Both the position numbers and the translations under genes were made by a program. 64,000 nucleotides of DNA from Arion vulgaris (Eukaryota; Mollusca; Gastropoda; Stylommatophora; Arionidae), in NCBI GenBank assembly GCA_020796225.1, contig CM036767.1, positions 14,536,927 to 14,600,926 of the forward strand, in the 5' to 3' direction. Under the pieces are notes generated by a model that saw only the letters and a program-made list of their open reading frames with translations, did no database searches and had not been told where the DNA came from. Shown one piece after another: positions 39,249-53,200 of this stretch. Each line of letters starts with the position of its first letter. Positions within the stretch are counted from its first letter, which is position 1.

Positions 39249-39401
39249 ACAAGAAAAACAACAGACCCCTTTTCCCAAAATATTAGGTTCAGCACTGTGA
39301 AGTATCCAACATTAACCACCCCTATGGAATTAAATGACATGGGATTACCTATTATTAACATTAAATCTTGACTTCATACATTCAACTTCATACATTCATC
39401 T

Positions 39402-39655
39402 TTTTTCTTCTTCTTTTGCGTTTTTTTACTACCAATTTTAATCACTCTTTGTGATATGATTTGATCTTTGCCAAGAACATGTATACGTTGCACATTGGTT
39501 TGGTAGGCCCCTAAACGCATAGACTTCTACATGTTTAGGACATGTGCATCCGATTTCAGCCAAACCTCCTTAGTCGCCTCTTACGACATGTGTGGCAGGT
39601 AACAGTGGTTCTATTCTTTACATCCCAAATTTGGGCCCGGGCAACCACTCGGCGA
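39402..39655 (-). mobile_element. S1 SINE with 11-bp TSD
   Basis: TACATTCATCT lies at 39391-39401 and 39656-39666. Confidence 0.87.
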
Positions 39656-39859
39656 TACATTCATCTAATTAACTCTATTATCGGATGATGATTAACAGGT
39701 TTGCATTTAAACAGTGATTTATTTATGTAATATTGATATATTTAGGGAGCATTTTTTCAGCAAACGGAGGAATAACTAACGAAATCCAAGATAGGTGCAA
39801 TAAATCAATTCATAGGACAAATGGTGCCAATTTTGAAATGCAAATATGTCACCATGAAC

Positions 39860-41600
39860 ACTAAAAGAGCATTGTTCAACACAATATTTCTCCCACATTA
39901 TGCTATCAGTACCAAACCTGGATGCTGACAAATGATAAAAGAAAACTAATCACGACAGAGATGGAATGTCTAAGCAGAATGCTGGGAGTATCAAGAGACC
40001 AGTTTAGAAATGAAGACATCAGGAAAAAAGTGGGTCAGTTGATCAGTACTGAACTTCATCAAGAAACAACAAATTAAATGGTTCGTACCAAAGAAAAAGG
40101 TAATTAAATCAATGAGAAAGCCACAAATACCAACACAAGATGATTATAATATGAGCAGATTGGAAAAAGTTGTCATTCTGCACCTTAGAACAGGACACAA
40201 TCGACTCTGCAGCCACATGTATACAAAATTCAAGATTAGCAATTCAGCCATGTGACAGGCACACCAGACTACTGAGCACATACTTCAAGACTGCCCCGAA
40301 TATGATACACAGAGGCAAACTCACTGGCCTAACAAAACAACACTCAACAGAAAACTACACGGACCTCTGTGTGAGCTACAAAAGACAGTGAAGTTCATAC
40401 AAGAGACAACAATGAATATATAGACAAATTTCAAGCGAACGAAAGGAAGGAAATGGTTCGGTCACATACTAAGATTACCAATAGACAGTGCTCAAAGAGC
40501 AAGCAATATTGCACAGATACAGTGGATACAAAGCAAAAGGCTGTCCATGCAATAGATGGACCTTAGAGATAAAAGAGAATGAAAAATGCTGTTTTTGAAG
40601 TGCACACAAAAGACTGTTCTAGAAATCTCTTCTTATCCTGCAGCTGTGAGATAAAACAGGATTAGAGAGAAGAAAGGAGAAGGTTTAAATGTTCAGTCAT
40701 TTAGATAAGTTTAACACTTTCGCTGCCAGCCATTTTTCAACAAAGTCTGGCTCACTGCCAAGCTATTTTTCGGCATGATCAGTTTTCAGAGTGACAATTT
40801 CAAAAATCGTAAAAAATAAACTAATAAACTTAGGACTTTTAAACTATGGAATATTGTTCATATATTAATGAGCTACTAACCTGTCTATATGTGGAATATA
40901 TTCTTTATAATCCACAAGCTATTGTAGTAACTGATATCCCATATCTATCCACGGTATGATATGCCATCGTATTCGAGTTAGGTGTCCGTCATCTACTCCT
41001 GTACCACTGGGAATGTCTGCTATCGATCTATAAACATCATCACGTGAATCACAGTTCAAATTCATATCACATTCAGAGTTCGTTTTAACACTATCACTGA
41101 CTAAAAGGTCAGAAAAAGAGTCATTTTGGACATCACTATTCATCATTCGTCTGCCATTTTGACAATTTTTGTTTACTTACGAAAAATCGTGAAAAATTGG
41201 ACTTTTACAGACGCATACCGCATGTGTTTAGATCCGCCATTTTGAGAGCTCTCGGAACAATACGGAAGTAGTACGTCACGAACCCCATTTTAGCAAGTGA
41301 TACTTCCCGTTTAAAAAGACATCTCCGATAGCACATGTCAGCCGACTTTTGTCAGCGGCGGCAGTGAAGGAGTTGGTACTTCGCGACTTTTGTCATCGGT
41401 CGGTGGCAGCGAAAGTGTTAAACAGTAAATGATTAGCAACACCAGACTTCAAGAACTAACTAGTCTGGAAGACATACAAAAGAAAGGATGTCTATGGATT
41501 GGACATGTGAGCATAAGGAGAAAAGAAAGATGGCCATGACACACAATGTAGTGGACACAGCAGGAACATAAAAAAAAAAAAGGGAGACGGGGTAAACATA
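39860..41600 (+). mobile_element. decayed LINE interrupted by a TTAA element
   Basis: Fragments before 40711 (RMLGVSRDQFRNEDIRKKVG-like, RTGHNRLCSHMY-like) and after 41421 (GRHTKERMSMDWTCEH-like) belong to LINE tails. At least two LINE pieces are joined here. Confidence 0.65.
40711..41421. mobile_element. piggyBac-like non-autonomous element
   Basis: 711 bases bounded by TTAA at both ends (40711-40714 and 41418-41421). TTAACACTTTCGCTGCCA on the left is mirrored on the right. A 75-codon minus-strand ORF (40919-41146) is acidic with Ser/Asp runs, reminiscent of the N-terminus of a piggyBac transposase. No catalytic domain remains. Confidence 0.78.
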
Positions 41601-41779
41601 TGCTGTTACTCAACCTGCACAGCATTGTGCAGTTAAGTCACTACATTCAAAACTACACAGTATCAGAGATGAGTTTCAAACAACATTTGATTTCATTATA
41701 AGAACCAATCTGTCCTGCAAGAAGTTGTTGTTAACCGAAGAGTCTTAAAATGCTATAGTCAAACACTGTTGTTTTATTG

Positions 41780-42875
41780 GTTTAAAGCGTAGATAAATCA
41801 ATGCAATTTTGGGGTGACATTTGACTGTAGTCTGTGTTTCCGGGAACATGTTGAGTATGTCATTGTCAAGGCACGCAAGGTTTGGCGGCAATGAGAGTCA
41901 TGGCGGCTGTTAATATTGAGCAACGACTGCTTGTCATCCTGTATCAGACACTGGTCTTCTCCACCATTGAATATGCAATGGGCCCTCCTCACTGTCAGCA
42001 AAACGCAAATTGAAAGACTTGAGAGAATACAGAACGAAGCTATGCGCATCATCTTCGGTTGCACAAGGGATATACCCTGTGTGGCGATGAGGTTTCTCCT
42101 GGATTTTCCGACCATGGAGTATAGAGTCAAGATAGCCAGAGCATGTGCCTATCTCAAAATAAGTGCCAAAAAGGATCACCCATTGCATGAACAGCTCAGC
42201 GCCAGTGGTGGACATCGGTTAAAGCGATGCAAGTCATGGGTTGGCCCTGCAGAGATACTGTTCAGCTGGTATGCGGGCTCAATAATATTGACTATGGGAA
42301 GAATGGATACGATGCCTCAATATATTGGAACACTTTTCAACCATCATTAAATTTGACAAAGGTTGCAGAGGGGAAATCCTCGGCGTAATGCAGACGTCAA
42401 AGTGATTTACACGGATGGATCGGTAGTTGTCACTTAAAAGTCTGCATGGGCCTTCTCTGCCGTTTATGTGGCAGAATGGTCAAGGAAGCCAGTGGTGCAT
42501 TCAGTATGACAACAAGCAGCATTACAATGGAGGTACTGGCAGTGACCAATGCACTACTCTGGCTGGAGTCACAAGACTACACTCATGCGTGCATTCTGAG
42601 TGACTCATTGAGTATGATCCGAAGAGTGGAGTCGGTTCGGTGTGCAGGCAATGGACTGAATCACTGCAGGCGTCAACAATTTGCAGAATTACACTTGTCT
42701 TTGTTCGGGGGCACATGGGTGTCATTGCAATAGAGAGCAGACAGCTGGCTGGCTCTGCCACTATATCAGAGGGCCAGCCAATGGACAGAGCTGACATCGT
42801 GAACGCCCTCATAGAGCATGGCCGCAGAGAAGACCTTCATCTAAACCAATCCACGTCAACTACTAGATTATGAGA
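41780..42875 (+). mobile_element. RNase H-bearing LINE fragment
   Basis: Frames include QIERLERIQNEAMRIIFGCT, MRFLLDFPTMEYRVK, VIYTDGS and ALLWLESQDYTHACILSDSL (RNase H). Several frame changes and stops. Confidence 0.82.
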
Positions 42876-43342
42876 ACTGGGTTTGAAGATTAGTATGGCA
42901 AGAAAAGAACGGTACAACAGGTATACGAGTAGGCTTATTAAACAAAATATAACTAGTCAGGTCAGTGCTGGACGCTGTTGAAGATATTGTGAAGGAGATC
43001 GGAGCACCTATGGACATGTCAGGAATGCAATGAAGATATTCCAAACGGAAACCACCGACAATAAAAATACATAACAAAAATGCAGTTAGCAAGGTCTCAA
43101 ATAAAAAGAAGCAAGCGAAATTCATTTGAAATAAACTTAGGAAGATCAATAAAACATTGTCTAAAGACAAAGGAATGATTTCATTCCACCGAGTTTTAAA
43201 AAACCCCATTTGGCTGTCCTCTCTGACAAATCACAAACTCCGTCCGCAGCTTCTGCAACAACCCCTACGGATACCTGAAAACAATGCCCCTGTGAACGGA
43301 AATATATGGTCTCGATTTGAACCAACGACATTTGGCAATAAT
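42876..43342. other. intergenic stretch, unassigned
   Basis: No supported gene. A plus-strand frame of 68 codons continues into the tandem repeat but has no recognisable domain. Confidence 0.45.
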
Positions 43343-43514
43343 GTAACAACTTTGCCCCCATAAAACATTGTGACAACAGAAAAGATTGATGATGTAAATG
43401 TAACAACTTTGCCCCCATAAAACATTGTGACAACAGAAAAGATTGATGATGTAAATGTAACAACTTTGCCCCCATAAAACATTGTGACAACAGAAAAGAT
43501 TGATGATGTAAATG
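43343..43514. repeat. 57-bp tandem repeat, three copies
   Basis: Units start at 43343, 43400 and 43457 with GTAACAACTTTGCCCCCATA and are essentially identical. Because 57 is a multiple of three, open minus-strand frames run through them and mimic a repeat protein. Confidence 0.94.
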
Positions 43515-44024
43515 GAAAGAAAACTACACAGACATCTGTGTGAACTACAAAAGCATGACGCCTATACAAAAGACAACATTGAATATATAGACAATATTTC
43601 AAACAAAGAAAAGGAAGATGTAAAGAAGAACAGGATAGAGTAAAAGACCTGGGGAATATGACAAAATTTTCAGGAAGGCAGTGAGATTCAAGAAAAAGTT
43701 AAAAGACATATTTCTTTGAGATGGGAAATTAATTATCAATGTCAAAATACATGACAAATGATGCTGGTACTTTGTGTTATCGTGATACAAACAAGTTAAA
43801 ACAATTTGAAAAGAATAAATGCTTTGGCCATATCAGCGGTGCTAGTCTTGACATGGTTATACAATACTGTCGTTGAACAAAGATAAACACGTGTCCACTT
43901 GTATGTAAGTAAATTACAGCGACACAAATAAATATAAACAACATTAAAATGAGGACAATGCAAACTGGCAGTACAAACCAACAGCTACAACGAGCCATAA
44001 TACGGATACCATAAAAGATATTAA
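43515..44024. other. LINE tail and unassigned 3' flank of hnRNP B
   Basis: 43515-43620 matches the LINE 3' end at 40360-40440. The remainder to the poly(A) signal shows nothing. Confidence 0.5.
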
Positions 44025-44030
44025 TTTATT
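44025..44030 (-). terminator. candidate poly(A) signal of hnRNP copy B
   Basis: TTTATT on the plus strand reads AATAAA on the minus strand, about 88 bases past the stop of copy B. No cleavage site can be confirmed from DNA alone. Confidence 0.5.
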
Positions 44031-44117
44031 AGTACAACCATTGAGCAGTACGGAGGTGATTGTGGAATCCATTCAATATGAAATGTTCCCTAGTAGGATA
44101 ACCAGAACAGGACTTAT

Positions 44118-44206
44118 TCAAAATGCTGTGTAGTTGTTACCCATTACTCCACCACAACTCATTCCATCTCCATAACCTCCACTCATGTTGTAAGTATGTC
44201 TACCTC
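44118..44206 (-). CDS. HNRNPH: hnRNP copy B exon 9 (terminal)
   Basis: 89 bases including the TGA stop, residues 436-464. It encodes [15 protein letters not shown] and the C-terminus MGNNYTAF; copy A ends in MGNSYTAF. Acceptor TTTTCAG. Confidence 0.92.
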
Positions 44207-47200
44207 CTGAAAAAGAAGAAAACATTTCTAAAGATGTGATCGAAGAGAATAAGGAGTTTTAAGATCTCCAGGGAAGCACAGGAGTAATGATCAATAAATG
44301 GTGATTAAGTATTATCACCATTTATTGATCATTCAGTGCCAAACATGGCCCCTGACTAAGACACAAGAAAGAAAGATTACATGTGAAATGAGATTACAAA
44401 AAGCTGTCAATGTTACAAGTTGAGATAGAGTGAGAAACGAAAATATCAGAAGCATCATTGGCACTATACCATGCATACAGTACATCGAGAAGTAAAGAAT
44501 CAAGTGGTTCAGCCATCTAATGAGAATGGAACCACATTTACTACCATCACGTGCCTACAATAATCGACCCTCAGGGCACAGAGCACAAAGCAGGCCAAGA
44601 ACACGATGGATAGATAACATCTCAGAGTAACTGCGAAAGCATGGACTGACAATGTCAAGCGCAACACACATGATAGAAAACTAACTCTCCCCACGACAAA
44701 TGTGGTTAAGATAAGTATTGGAGGTTTCCAGAAAAACAAATTATCAAACACAGGATTCGAACCACCAACCCTTAGTTTTAGGAGAGCTAGTTGGCTGTGT
44801 TCTTAAAAGCGCTCATCTGTAGGGCTAGACAATGGATGCCATAAGAAATAAGGATTTGTGGTTTGAATCCCGTGTTAGGTAATTGGTTTTCCCCAAAAGT
44901 CCTAATACAAGATCACTATCTATTTATTGATCATAAAGATATGTACAACTATTTCTGTATGTAAAATAAAATACAATTGTACAGCATTTAAAAATGTGAT
45001 TATATTTTTACCATAACTGCAGGGATAACACATAAATTGCTGTTTCTTATCGCCTGTGTGTTGCCGAGGCACATATTTGGAGCAAAGAATAGTAACACAG
45101 TAACTTGCAAGGCATATCAAAAGAGGCGACTGAGGTAGGGGCAGCTACCTTAGTAAATTAAAAAGCACCACAGAAATCGGTTGTGCTGGCCTATTTGTAG
45201 GCGCATAACTGGCACAACATATAATTGCTCTTAGGCTCGGATCACAAAGCGCAATTTAACAAGTGGTCGATATGGAGTGTTTGAAGAAGAAACGTTTGAA
45301 GAAGAAACAGACTAAAATGAGAAAGTGAAGATTAATAATAAAATTATCAGTAAACAAATAACAATATAACCAGACATTCACTCAACAACTGAAACACACA
45401 AGGATAGAGAATATTGTGGAGGCAGAATAATGTCAAAAAAAAAAAAAAAAGAGTAGCGACAGTTGTAGCCATATGCTCTATAAGAGAATTAAAAAACAGA
45501 ATAGATACTACTACCTTGGTTTCCAAACCCGGCACTATTGTGGCCATATCCACTGAAACCCTGTTGATTTTTTCTGCTGCCGTATCCACTGCCTCCATGG
45601 CCATATACAGAGCCTCTAAAGTCATCATTGTATACAGATCCTGTTCCCAAACTTCTAAAGTCCACCCCCATGCTTCTTCCATAATTGGCAACATTACTGC
45701 GTACATTTGGTTCAGAATTTAAGAACAGTTCAATATAACGATGTTCTGTGGAGAAAAAGGGTTAAAAACTGTGAGCAAAGAAACTAATCTTTATGACTAA
45801 AATAATAAAAACACAACATAAATTTTAAGAAACAAAGAAATGATAATTTCCCATAACATAAACATTTTCTCATCTCGTTTTGGTATACAGGTATTCAACA
45901 AACATTCACTATTTCTGTCCTGTGTCATTCTTTCCTAGTTTCTAAATACTGTCCCAATATCCAAATGAGTCACAACAGAGATGAAGTGTCCATGAAGAAT
46001 GCCGGGAGTATCAAGGAGGATCAGTTTAAAAACAAAGACATGAGGAAAAAAGTGGATACATCAGTACTGAACTTCATCAAGAAACAACAAATTAAATGGT
46101 TCAGCCACATAAGCAGATTCTTCTTCTTTCTCGAATCCTGTTTGCCTCACAGTATCAGGTCAAGAAGAGATTTCTAAAACGGGCCCTTGTAGATAGTGTC
46201 TTTCGTCACCTCTGTTATCTCTGAGGTCCATCTTTTGCGTGGCGGCCTTTTGCTTTGTACCCATTGTATCGGAGCAGCATTGCAGATTACCAACAGATAG
46301 TGCGCCTCAAAGAGCATTGTTACCCCGATACAGTGGATACAAAGCAAAAGATTTTATCTGTAGTCACCAAATGTTCTAAACCTTCTCTTCGCATTATATG
46401 CCCGAAGAACCTTGATTGTCTGATTCTTATTCTTTTGATAAGGTTTCTTTGTGTGCAGGCCTGATTTAAAACCTCCATATATGTTTTCTTTGCTGTCCAT
46501 GGAATTTTCAACATTCTTCTGTAAAACCACATCTCTGTGGCTTCCAATGATCGTATTGATTGTTTGTTCATTGTCCATGATTCGCTGCCATACATAAGTA
46601 TTGGTTCAATATAGTATTGGAGTACTCGTTTTCGCAATGTCATTGGTAGTGAGTTCACGCATAGTGTGTTCCTCATTTTCATAAAAGCTGCTTTCGTTTG
46701 AGCTATTCTACTCCTAATCTCTGTTGTACAATACAAAACAATACAAAAAAAAGAAGACGTGTTAGAAGTCATTTTGTCAATACTACAGTTACACTTATGT
46801 ACTAGATTTAAAACTTACGCATATTGCATTTGTGTTTTTTCATTGCTTCAACTGCTTCTTGGTGAGTGGCAAAGTCTACATTAGCTTCCCCAGTTGGTCT
46901 TCCATTGTCTCCAAACTCAAACTCACATCGTATTGGTTGGACGGGGGAAAAGAACTGAGACAAGAAACACATATGGTGACTACAAATCAAAATATGGCTA
47001 AGATAAGTTTAAAATTAAATTTGAAATAAATGTAACAGGTAGAAGAAAGAGCTGCAACATCGAGAAGTGTGACAATGAAAATAGATTATTTTAATATCTA
47101 TTAAAACATCATCATTCCACCCGTGTGGTACCGGGGCTCACAAGGAAAGCAAAGAATAGCACCACTGCGACCTACAAGGCATGTCGTAAGAGGCGACTGA

Positions 47201-50200
47201 TGTAGGAACTAGGAAGCTACACTTGTAAATAAGAAGCATAGCAGAAATTGGATGTGCTGGCCTACTTGTAGGCGCATAACTGGCACAATGTACAATCGCT
47301 CTTAGGTTTAGATCACATACAAATCATAAAGAGTGGTTTAACAAGTGGTAGATATGAAGCGTTCGAGGAAGAAAAATATTACCATTCATCCTATTTGACC
47401 GAAATTAGAATACATGGGCAAAGTTCCAGCCTTGTAGAAAGCACGTGTTAATGTGCTTTTAAATTAACGATTTACGTAGAAATGTGATTCACGTTGCTAT
47501 CCCCCTGTAGGATACTTATCAAATTACTGCAGACAAAATAATTAATGTTAAATTTGTCAACCTGCAGGTATATGTTCAAATTAATCTGTAGTTTTAATAT
47601 TTGTAATATATTTTGATGAAATTTATCTCATTTTGTAGATTTATATTCATTCATTCATCCAATAGCTTGTCCCAATATTGTCTAACAGTTCATCCTGCAT
47701 TAATCATCAGTTACATCTTGAAACCATGTTCTTCATAGTTCATAGGTACGGTTCCAACTTCACTGCAACGGGTCACCCAATAATTGCTCCGTTCCTGTGC
47801 CAACAAAAATCACACAAAATGCTAACAACTGTCTCCTGTGTCGTGAACTAATTCCAGGATGAAACAGCCTTACCGCCACAAAAAGCAACCAGCACCGCAT
47901 AAATGCATATGGCCGTCGCTAAAGCGTCAACACAAAACTGTTGCATCACTTGAATTGCAATTTATGTCGAAGGGAACATTAATCATGACAAAATCACACG
48001 CAAAACACTGCATACGACACACTGAGTTGGTTCGTCGTAACCATGTTCTACCGTGGTATGCAGACTTACAGTTATCCTCTGTAGGTTCTCTTCTTCTTCT
48101 TTGCATTCGTTCTTTACGACCAATTTTAATCACTCTTTGTAATATGTTTGATCTTTGCCAAGAACATGTATACATTGCACATTGGTTTGGTAGGCCCCTA
48201 AACGCATAGACTTCTACACGTTTAGGACACATGCATCCGATTTCAGCCAAACCTCCTTAGTCGCCTCTTACGACATGCATGGCAGGTAACAGTGGTTCTA
48301 TTCTTTACATCCCAAATTTAGGCCCGTAACCACTCAGGCATGTAGGCTCTAAAGACCTTAACTTTCAAAATTACTAGAAAAACAGTCAGTCAAATATGTA
48401 CTTAGAGACAGAAGTTTTCCAAATTAATACAATCAAATATCATGAAATCTGCCTTACATCAAAGACATCCTGTTCCACAGATTGGAAAGGCAGACCTCTC
48501 ATGTGTACAGAGTGTCCTGTTCTGCTACTATAACAGCCACCAGGATGCATTCCTCTGCGATCCATCATTCCCATGCCACGCCCACCTTGCATGAGTCCCA
48601 TTCCGCCCCGCCGATTATGTACGTCCAAACCACCATCATAACTATAGCCCTCATATCCATCCTCATAGAAACCTGTGACAAGAAGTATACTACATATCAA
48701 TATATACAACAACTGTTACCTTATCATAAGGTGTAAGTAAGTAAACAAAAAGGTGGGGCACTACCATGTAAAGACTATTTTTCATTAACCGTCGGCACAT
48801 TATGGGTGATGTGGTCAACAACATGCCATCCACCTTTACTTCCCAAGCTTTTCTGGGTACCCAACTGAGGCTGGGTTGACCTGAAAGCCGTGATGTCTAC
48901 ATCCTAGTCAGTGCCTGACATGCCGAATCGTACCGGGCCCAAATTTGGGGTATAAAGAATCAAACCACTGTTACCTACCACGCATGTCGTAAGAGGCGCT
49001 AAGGAGGTTTGACTGAAATCGGATGCACATGTCCTAAACGTGTAGAATTATATGCATTTAGGGGCCTACCAAACCAATGTGCAACATATACACGTTCTTG
49101 GCAAAGATCAAACATATCACAAAGAGTGATTAAATTGGTCGTAAAGAACAAACGCAAAGAAGAAGTGCCTGCCAACTTTTTCTTAATTTCCATTCGTTTT
49201 CTGGCTCTTTTCCCCTTGTCTTTTACTGCAGATGACTGTAATGGTATATTGGGTTGTTTTCTATTGGGAATATATGGTTTTGTTTTTTTTGTTTTGCTGT
49301 CTGTATCTTGTTGGATAGGCAGAAGTGTGTTTATGTGATTTTCCTCTCCCTGATGGCCAGCAACCAAGGATTTATCCCAATTTTTTTAATTTTAGAAGTG
49401 TCTTTTGTATATGAGGTTTGAAATTGCTATTAGCTCTTTAACTCTTTGTTTGCCCACAGTGTCAGGTCATACATCTATATTGTGAAATTTACTCTGGGAG
49501 AGCTGTTTTCGTAATAACATCAGATTTGTCTCCCTAGCCTGTAACAGTCCCCACACTGCCTCTGAGCACTATTTGTTCATTTGAGCACCAATTTGTGTTC
49601 CCTCTAACATGATCATGTATCAACCACTATGTGATCTGAACAAAGAGCATGTTGTGCTAATGTTGTGAAGCAACGTGACCATTCTGATTGAGGAACTCCA
49701 CTGTTTTGGGGCACATACTGTTTGTATTGTCATAAGAAATTAGGAGCTATTACTACCTCTGAATTAGGAAAAGGCAAAGCAAAAGAAGAAGGAATTATCC
49801 TTCTGTATTATTTTCATGTGAGGAGAGTGAAAAGGGTGACAAAATGACAGGTTATGTTGACATCTAAAGTATTGTGTTCGTGGATTGGACTTTACAGTCA
49901 CCTTCGCACATACGAGAGAGACGCAGCGATGTGCGTCTTAGACTGTCGTCATTGCTTGTGATGGCCAGCTATTATTATGTTCTTTTTCTTCGAACGCTAA
50001 ATATTGACCCCTTGTTAACCACTCTTTGTGATTTGTATATGATCTGAGCCTAAGAGCAAGTGTACATTGTTTCAGTTATGTGCCTACAAGTAGGCCAGTA
50101 TATCTGATTTCTGCATCGCTTTTTATTTACTAGGTTAGCTTCCTTAAGTTCATACCTCAGTCGCCTCTTACATGCCTTGTAGGTCGCAGTTACTATTCTT

Positions 50201-53200
50201 TGCTCCCCTGTGGGCCCAGACAACACAATGGCGATTATTGCAATTATTATGTTGACATCTGCATTGCTGACAGGACTAGACAATCAGCTGTTTACCACAT
50301 ATCTTAGTTCGATACAAGACTAATGGGAAATATTGTTTGTATCTAACACAGATATTGCGAGCGTTCCAGGTTAGAGTATCTGAACAGCAGCCCCAGGGAA
50401 AGTTTTAAAGACCATGCATTCTGGCATGACCAATTTCTTCAATGATCTAGCATCACTTGAGCTCTTGCCCTTCGGCCCAATGTTATGTAGTGGTATCTGC
50501 ATGTGTTTGTAAGTTATTCTTTTGTTCCGTATAATGTGTTCCATTTATCTGACCTTGAAGGAACTTTCTGACGTCATCCAGTGCTTGGCACCTGAAGAGT
50601 TGGTGGTGAACGGATTCATGATGATGTGCACACCATTTTTTTTCTTTTTCTTTCGTCCGCTTTCAACTCAGACGAAGTTTCATCTCTGAAACTGATTTTT
50701 GCGTGAAAATCGTTTTTCCAATTTCTTACAATGGCAGCAGCGTGCACATTGTAAATTACTTACACTGGCAGCCGTGTGCTCAATGTACTCGTAATTAGTA
50801 TTCCTTGCCATACAGGCAGATTTTCTCCGACTTCAGAGGTACTCACGTTATCGTCCTGAGTAAGACCAGGGGACTCGGACAAATGCCGGACAGTAGGTTT
50901 GAACCCGAGCTATGAGGCGTCTCACAGCTAGCAGGCCGAGCTACTATCAACTACTCTAGGCAGTCCCCTGTGCACACCATAACAACTCTTAAGGCAGAGT
51001 GTGTCCTCTATCTGTAAACACTTTATAAATACAAACTTGAGAAAATATAAACACCCGAGACAATGTTACTATCATTAATTTTATAAAACTCTTGAAGGAT
51101 AGACCATTCACATCTTCTTCTGCTTCACTTTTCAACTCCCAATGGAGCACAGGTGTTCAACAAACTTCTTCCAGCTCTTCCTCTCTCTTGCCATCTCTGG
51201 AACATTTACATACAATACTTCCTCATAAAAAAATAAATAAAAAACATTCATTACCTTTCAGGTTTTGCCCACGACCTCTTCCAAATGCAATGTTAAGCAT
51301 TTCCATACCCATGGCAAATCTATCACTTCTATTATAGTGTCCAGGCCGTAATGGCATCCCACCTGTCATAAGAGGGTGGAGGCCCCCACGAATATCACTT
51401 GCAGAATTTGCTTCTGCCATGCTGCTCTTGAAAATTTCAATATACCTGTAGAAGAGTGACAATTTATTTTCAAGACAAAACAACCGTCGCTATAACATAA
51501 CACAAATAGTTGGATTAAATTCCAGATGACAAAGTAAGTTATTATCTATTACTTATTACACGGACAGCGAAGAAAACAAATTATGAGGTTTTACAACAGG
51601 TCTGCACACAAAGAAACCTTATCAAAAGAATAGGAATTAGACAATCATGGTTTTTGGGCATATAATGCGAAGAGGTTTGGAACATTTGGGAACAATGGAT
51701 AAAATTCAGGGAAGAAAAGATTGTGGAAGACATAGGGAAAAAATATTACATGGTCTGACATCGTGGTTTGACAAAAGATCAACATCAGAACTGCACCAAG
51801 GAGAGAGAGTTGTGGAGAGACATGATAACCTACGCCGGCAGGCATGGCCCTTGATTGATTACTTATTACAAATTGTAAACAGAATCAGTCAGATTTGTGT
51901 CAAAGCACCCAGGATGGGTCTATAGGTGCCCAGTCCCTATCATCACAGCCAGCTGAAAGTTTCAGTGGCAGAGCACTTACACAGTAGCCCTGGTGATGAA
52001 TGTAAATTTTTTCTGTAACCTAAACACTGGTGTGAGTAAGCTGAGTGACTGGAGGGTTTACTGTATCAGGAAGTCTAACCATCCATTGGTGCCACATCTG
52101 GTTCAACTTACTCACAAGCAAGACGACAGATCAATGGTGAATATAGACCTACATGTGGTTCATAGTTCATAAGTACGGTTCCAACTTCACTGCAACGGTC
52201 ACCCCATAATTGCTCCGTTCCTGTGCCAATGAAAATCACACGAAATGCTAACAACTGTGAAATGTTTCCTGTATGAACTAATTCCAGAATGAAACAGTCG
52301 CGTACCGCCACAAAAAGAAACCGGCACCGCATAAAATGCATATGGCTGTCGCTAATGTAGCAACACAAAACTGTTCATCATTTGAATTGCAATTCTTGTC
52401 ATGTGGTTAATTAATACTTTTTTTTTTTTTTTTTTTTCGTCCGCTTTCAACTCAGACGAAGTTTTATCTCTGAAACTGATTTTTGCGTGAAAATCCGTTT
52501 TCCCCAATTTCTTACAATGGTAGCAGGTGCACATTGTAAATTACTTACACTGGCAGCCGTGTGCTCAATGTACTCGTAATTAGTATTCCCTCGCCATACA
52601 GGCAGATTTTCTCCGACTTCAGAGGTACTCACGTTATCGTCCTGAGTAAGACCAGGGGACTCGAATAAATGCCGGACAGTAGGTTCGAACCCGAGCTATG
52701 AGGCGTCTCACTGCTAGCAGGCCGAGCTACTATCAACTACTCTAGGCAGTCCCCCATTAATTAATACTAATATCAAAGTATATAGGTACAGCAACATCAG
52801 TACTGAACTTCATCAAGAAATAACAAATTGAATAGTTCAGCCACATAAACAGATTACCACTAGACAATGCTACTCAGATACAGTGGATACAAAGCGAAAG
52901 GTCTATAAACGAAAATAACAGAGACCATGAAAGGCACCTTGTACAAAGCGCACACAAGAACCAGCTCTAGAAATTTCTTCTGATGCTGTGAGGCAAAACA
53001 GTATTAGAGAAAAGAAGAAATCAAAGTATGGCTCAACGTGATATCAAACAACAGGTTTATAACTGATTCAATCTTGTGGTCTCAAAACAGATTTAGCCAG
53101 GTTTATTAACAATTTCTTTTCATGTCACTAAATATGGGCCTAGCTCATTATAAGTCCCAAGATCTCAAGACCAGTGGTTTGGACTACAGGTTTCCTGACT

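Noticed and set aside
43161..43490. Repeat protein with SQCFMGAKLL units
   Set aside because: An artefact of a 57-bp minisatellite whose length is a multiple of three.
49009..49338. 109-codon plus-strand ORF
   Set aside because: Begins in the S1 SINE and runs into AT-rich intron with a hydrophobic but featureless tail.
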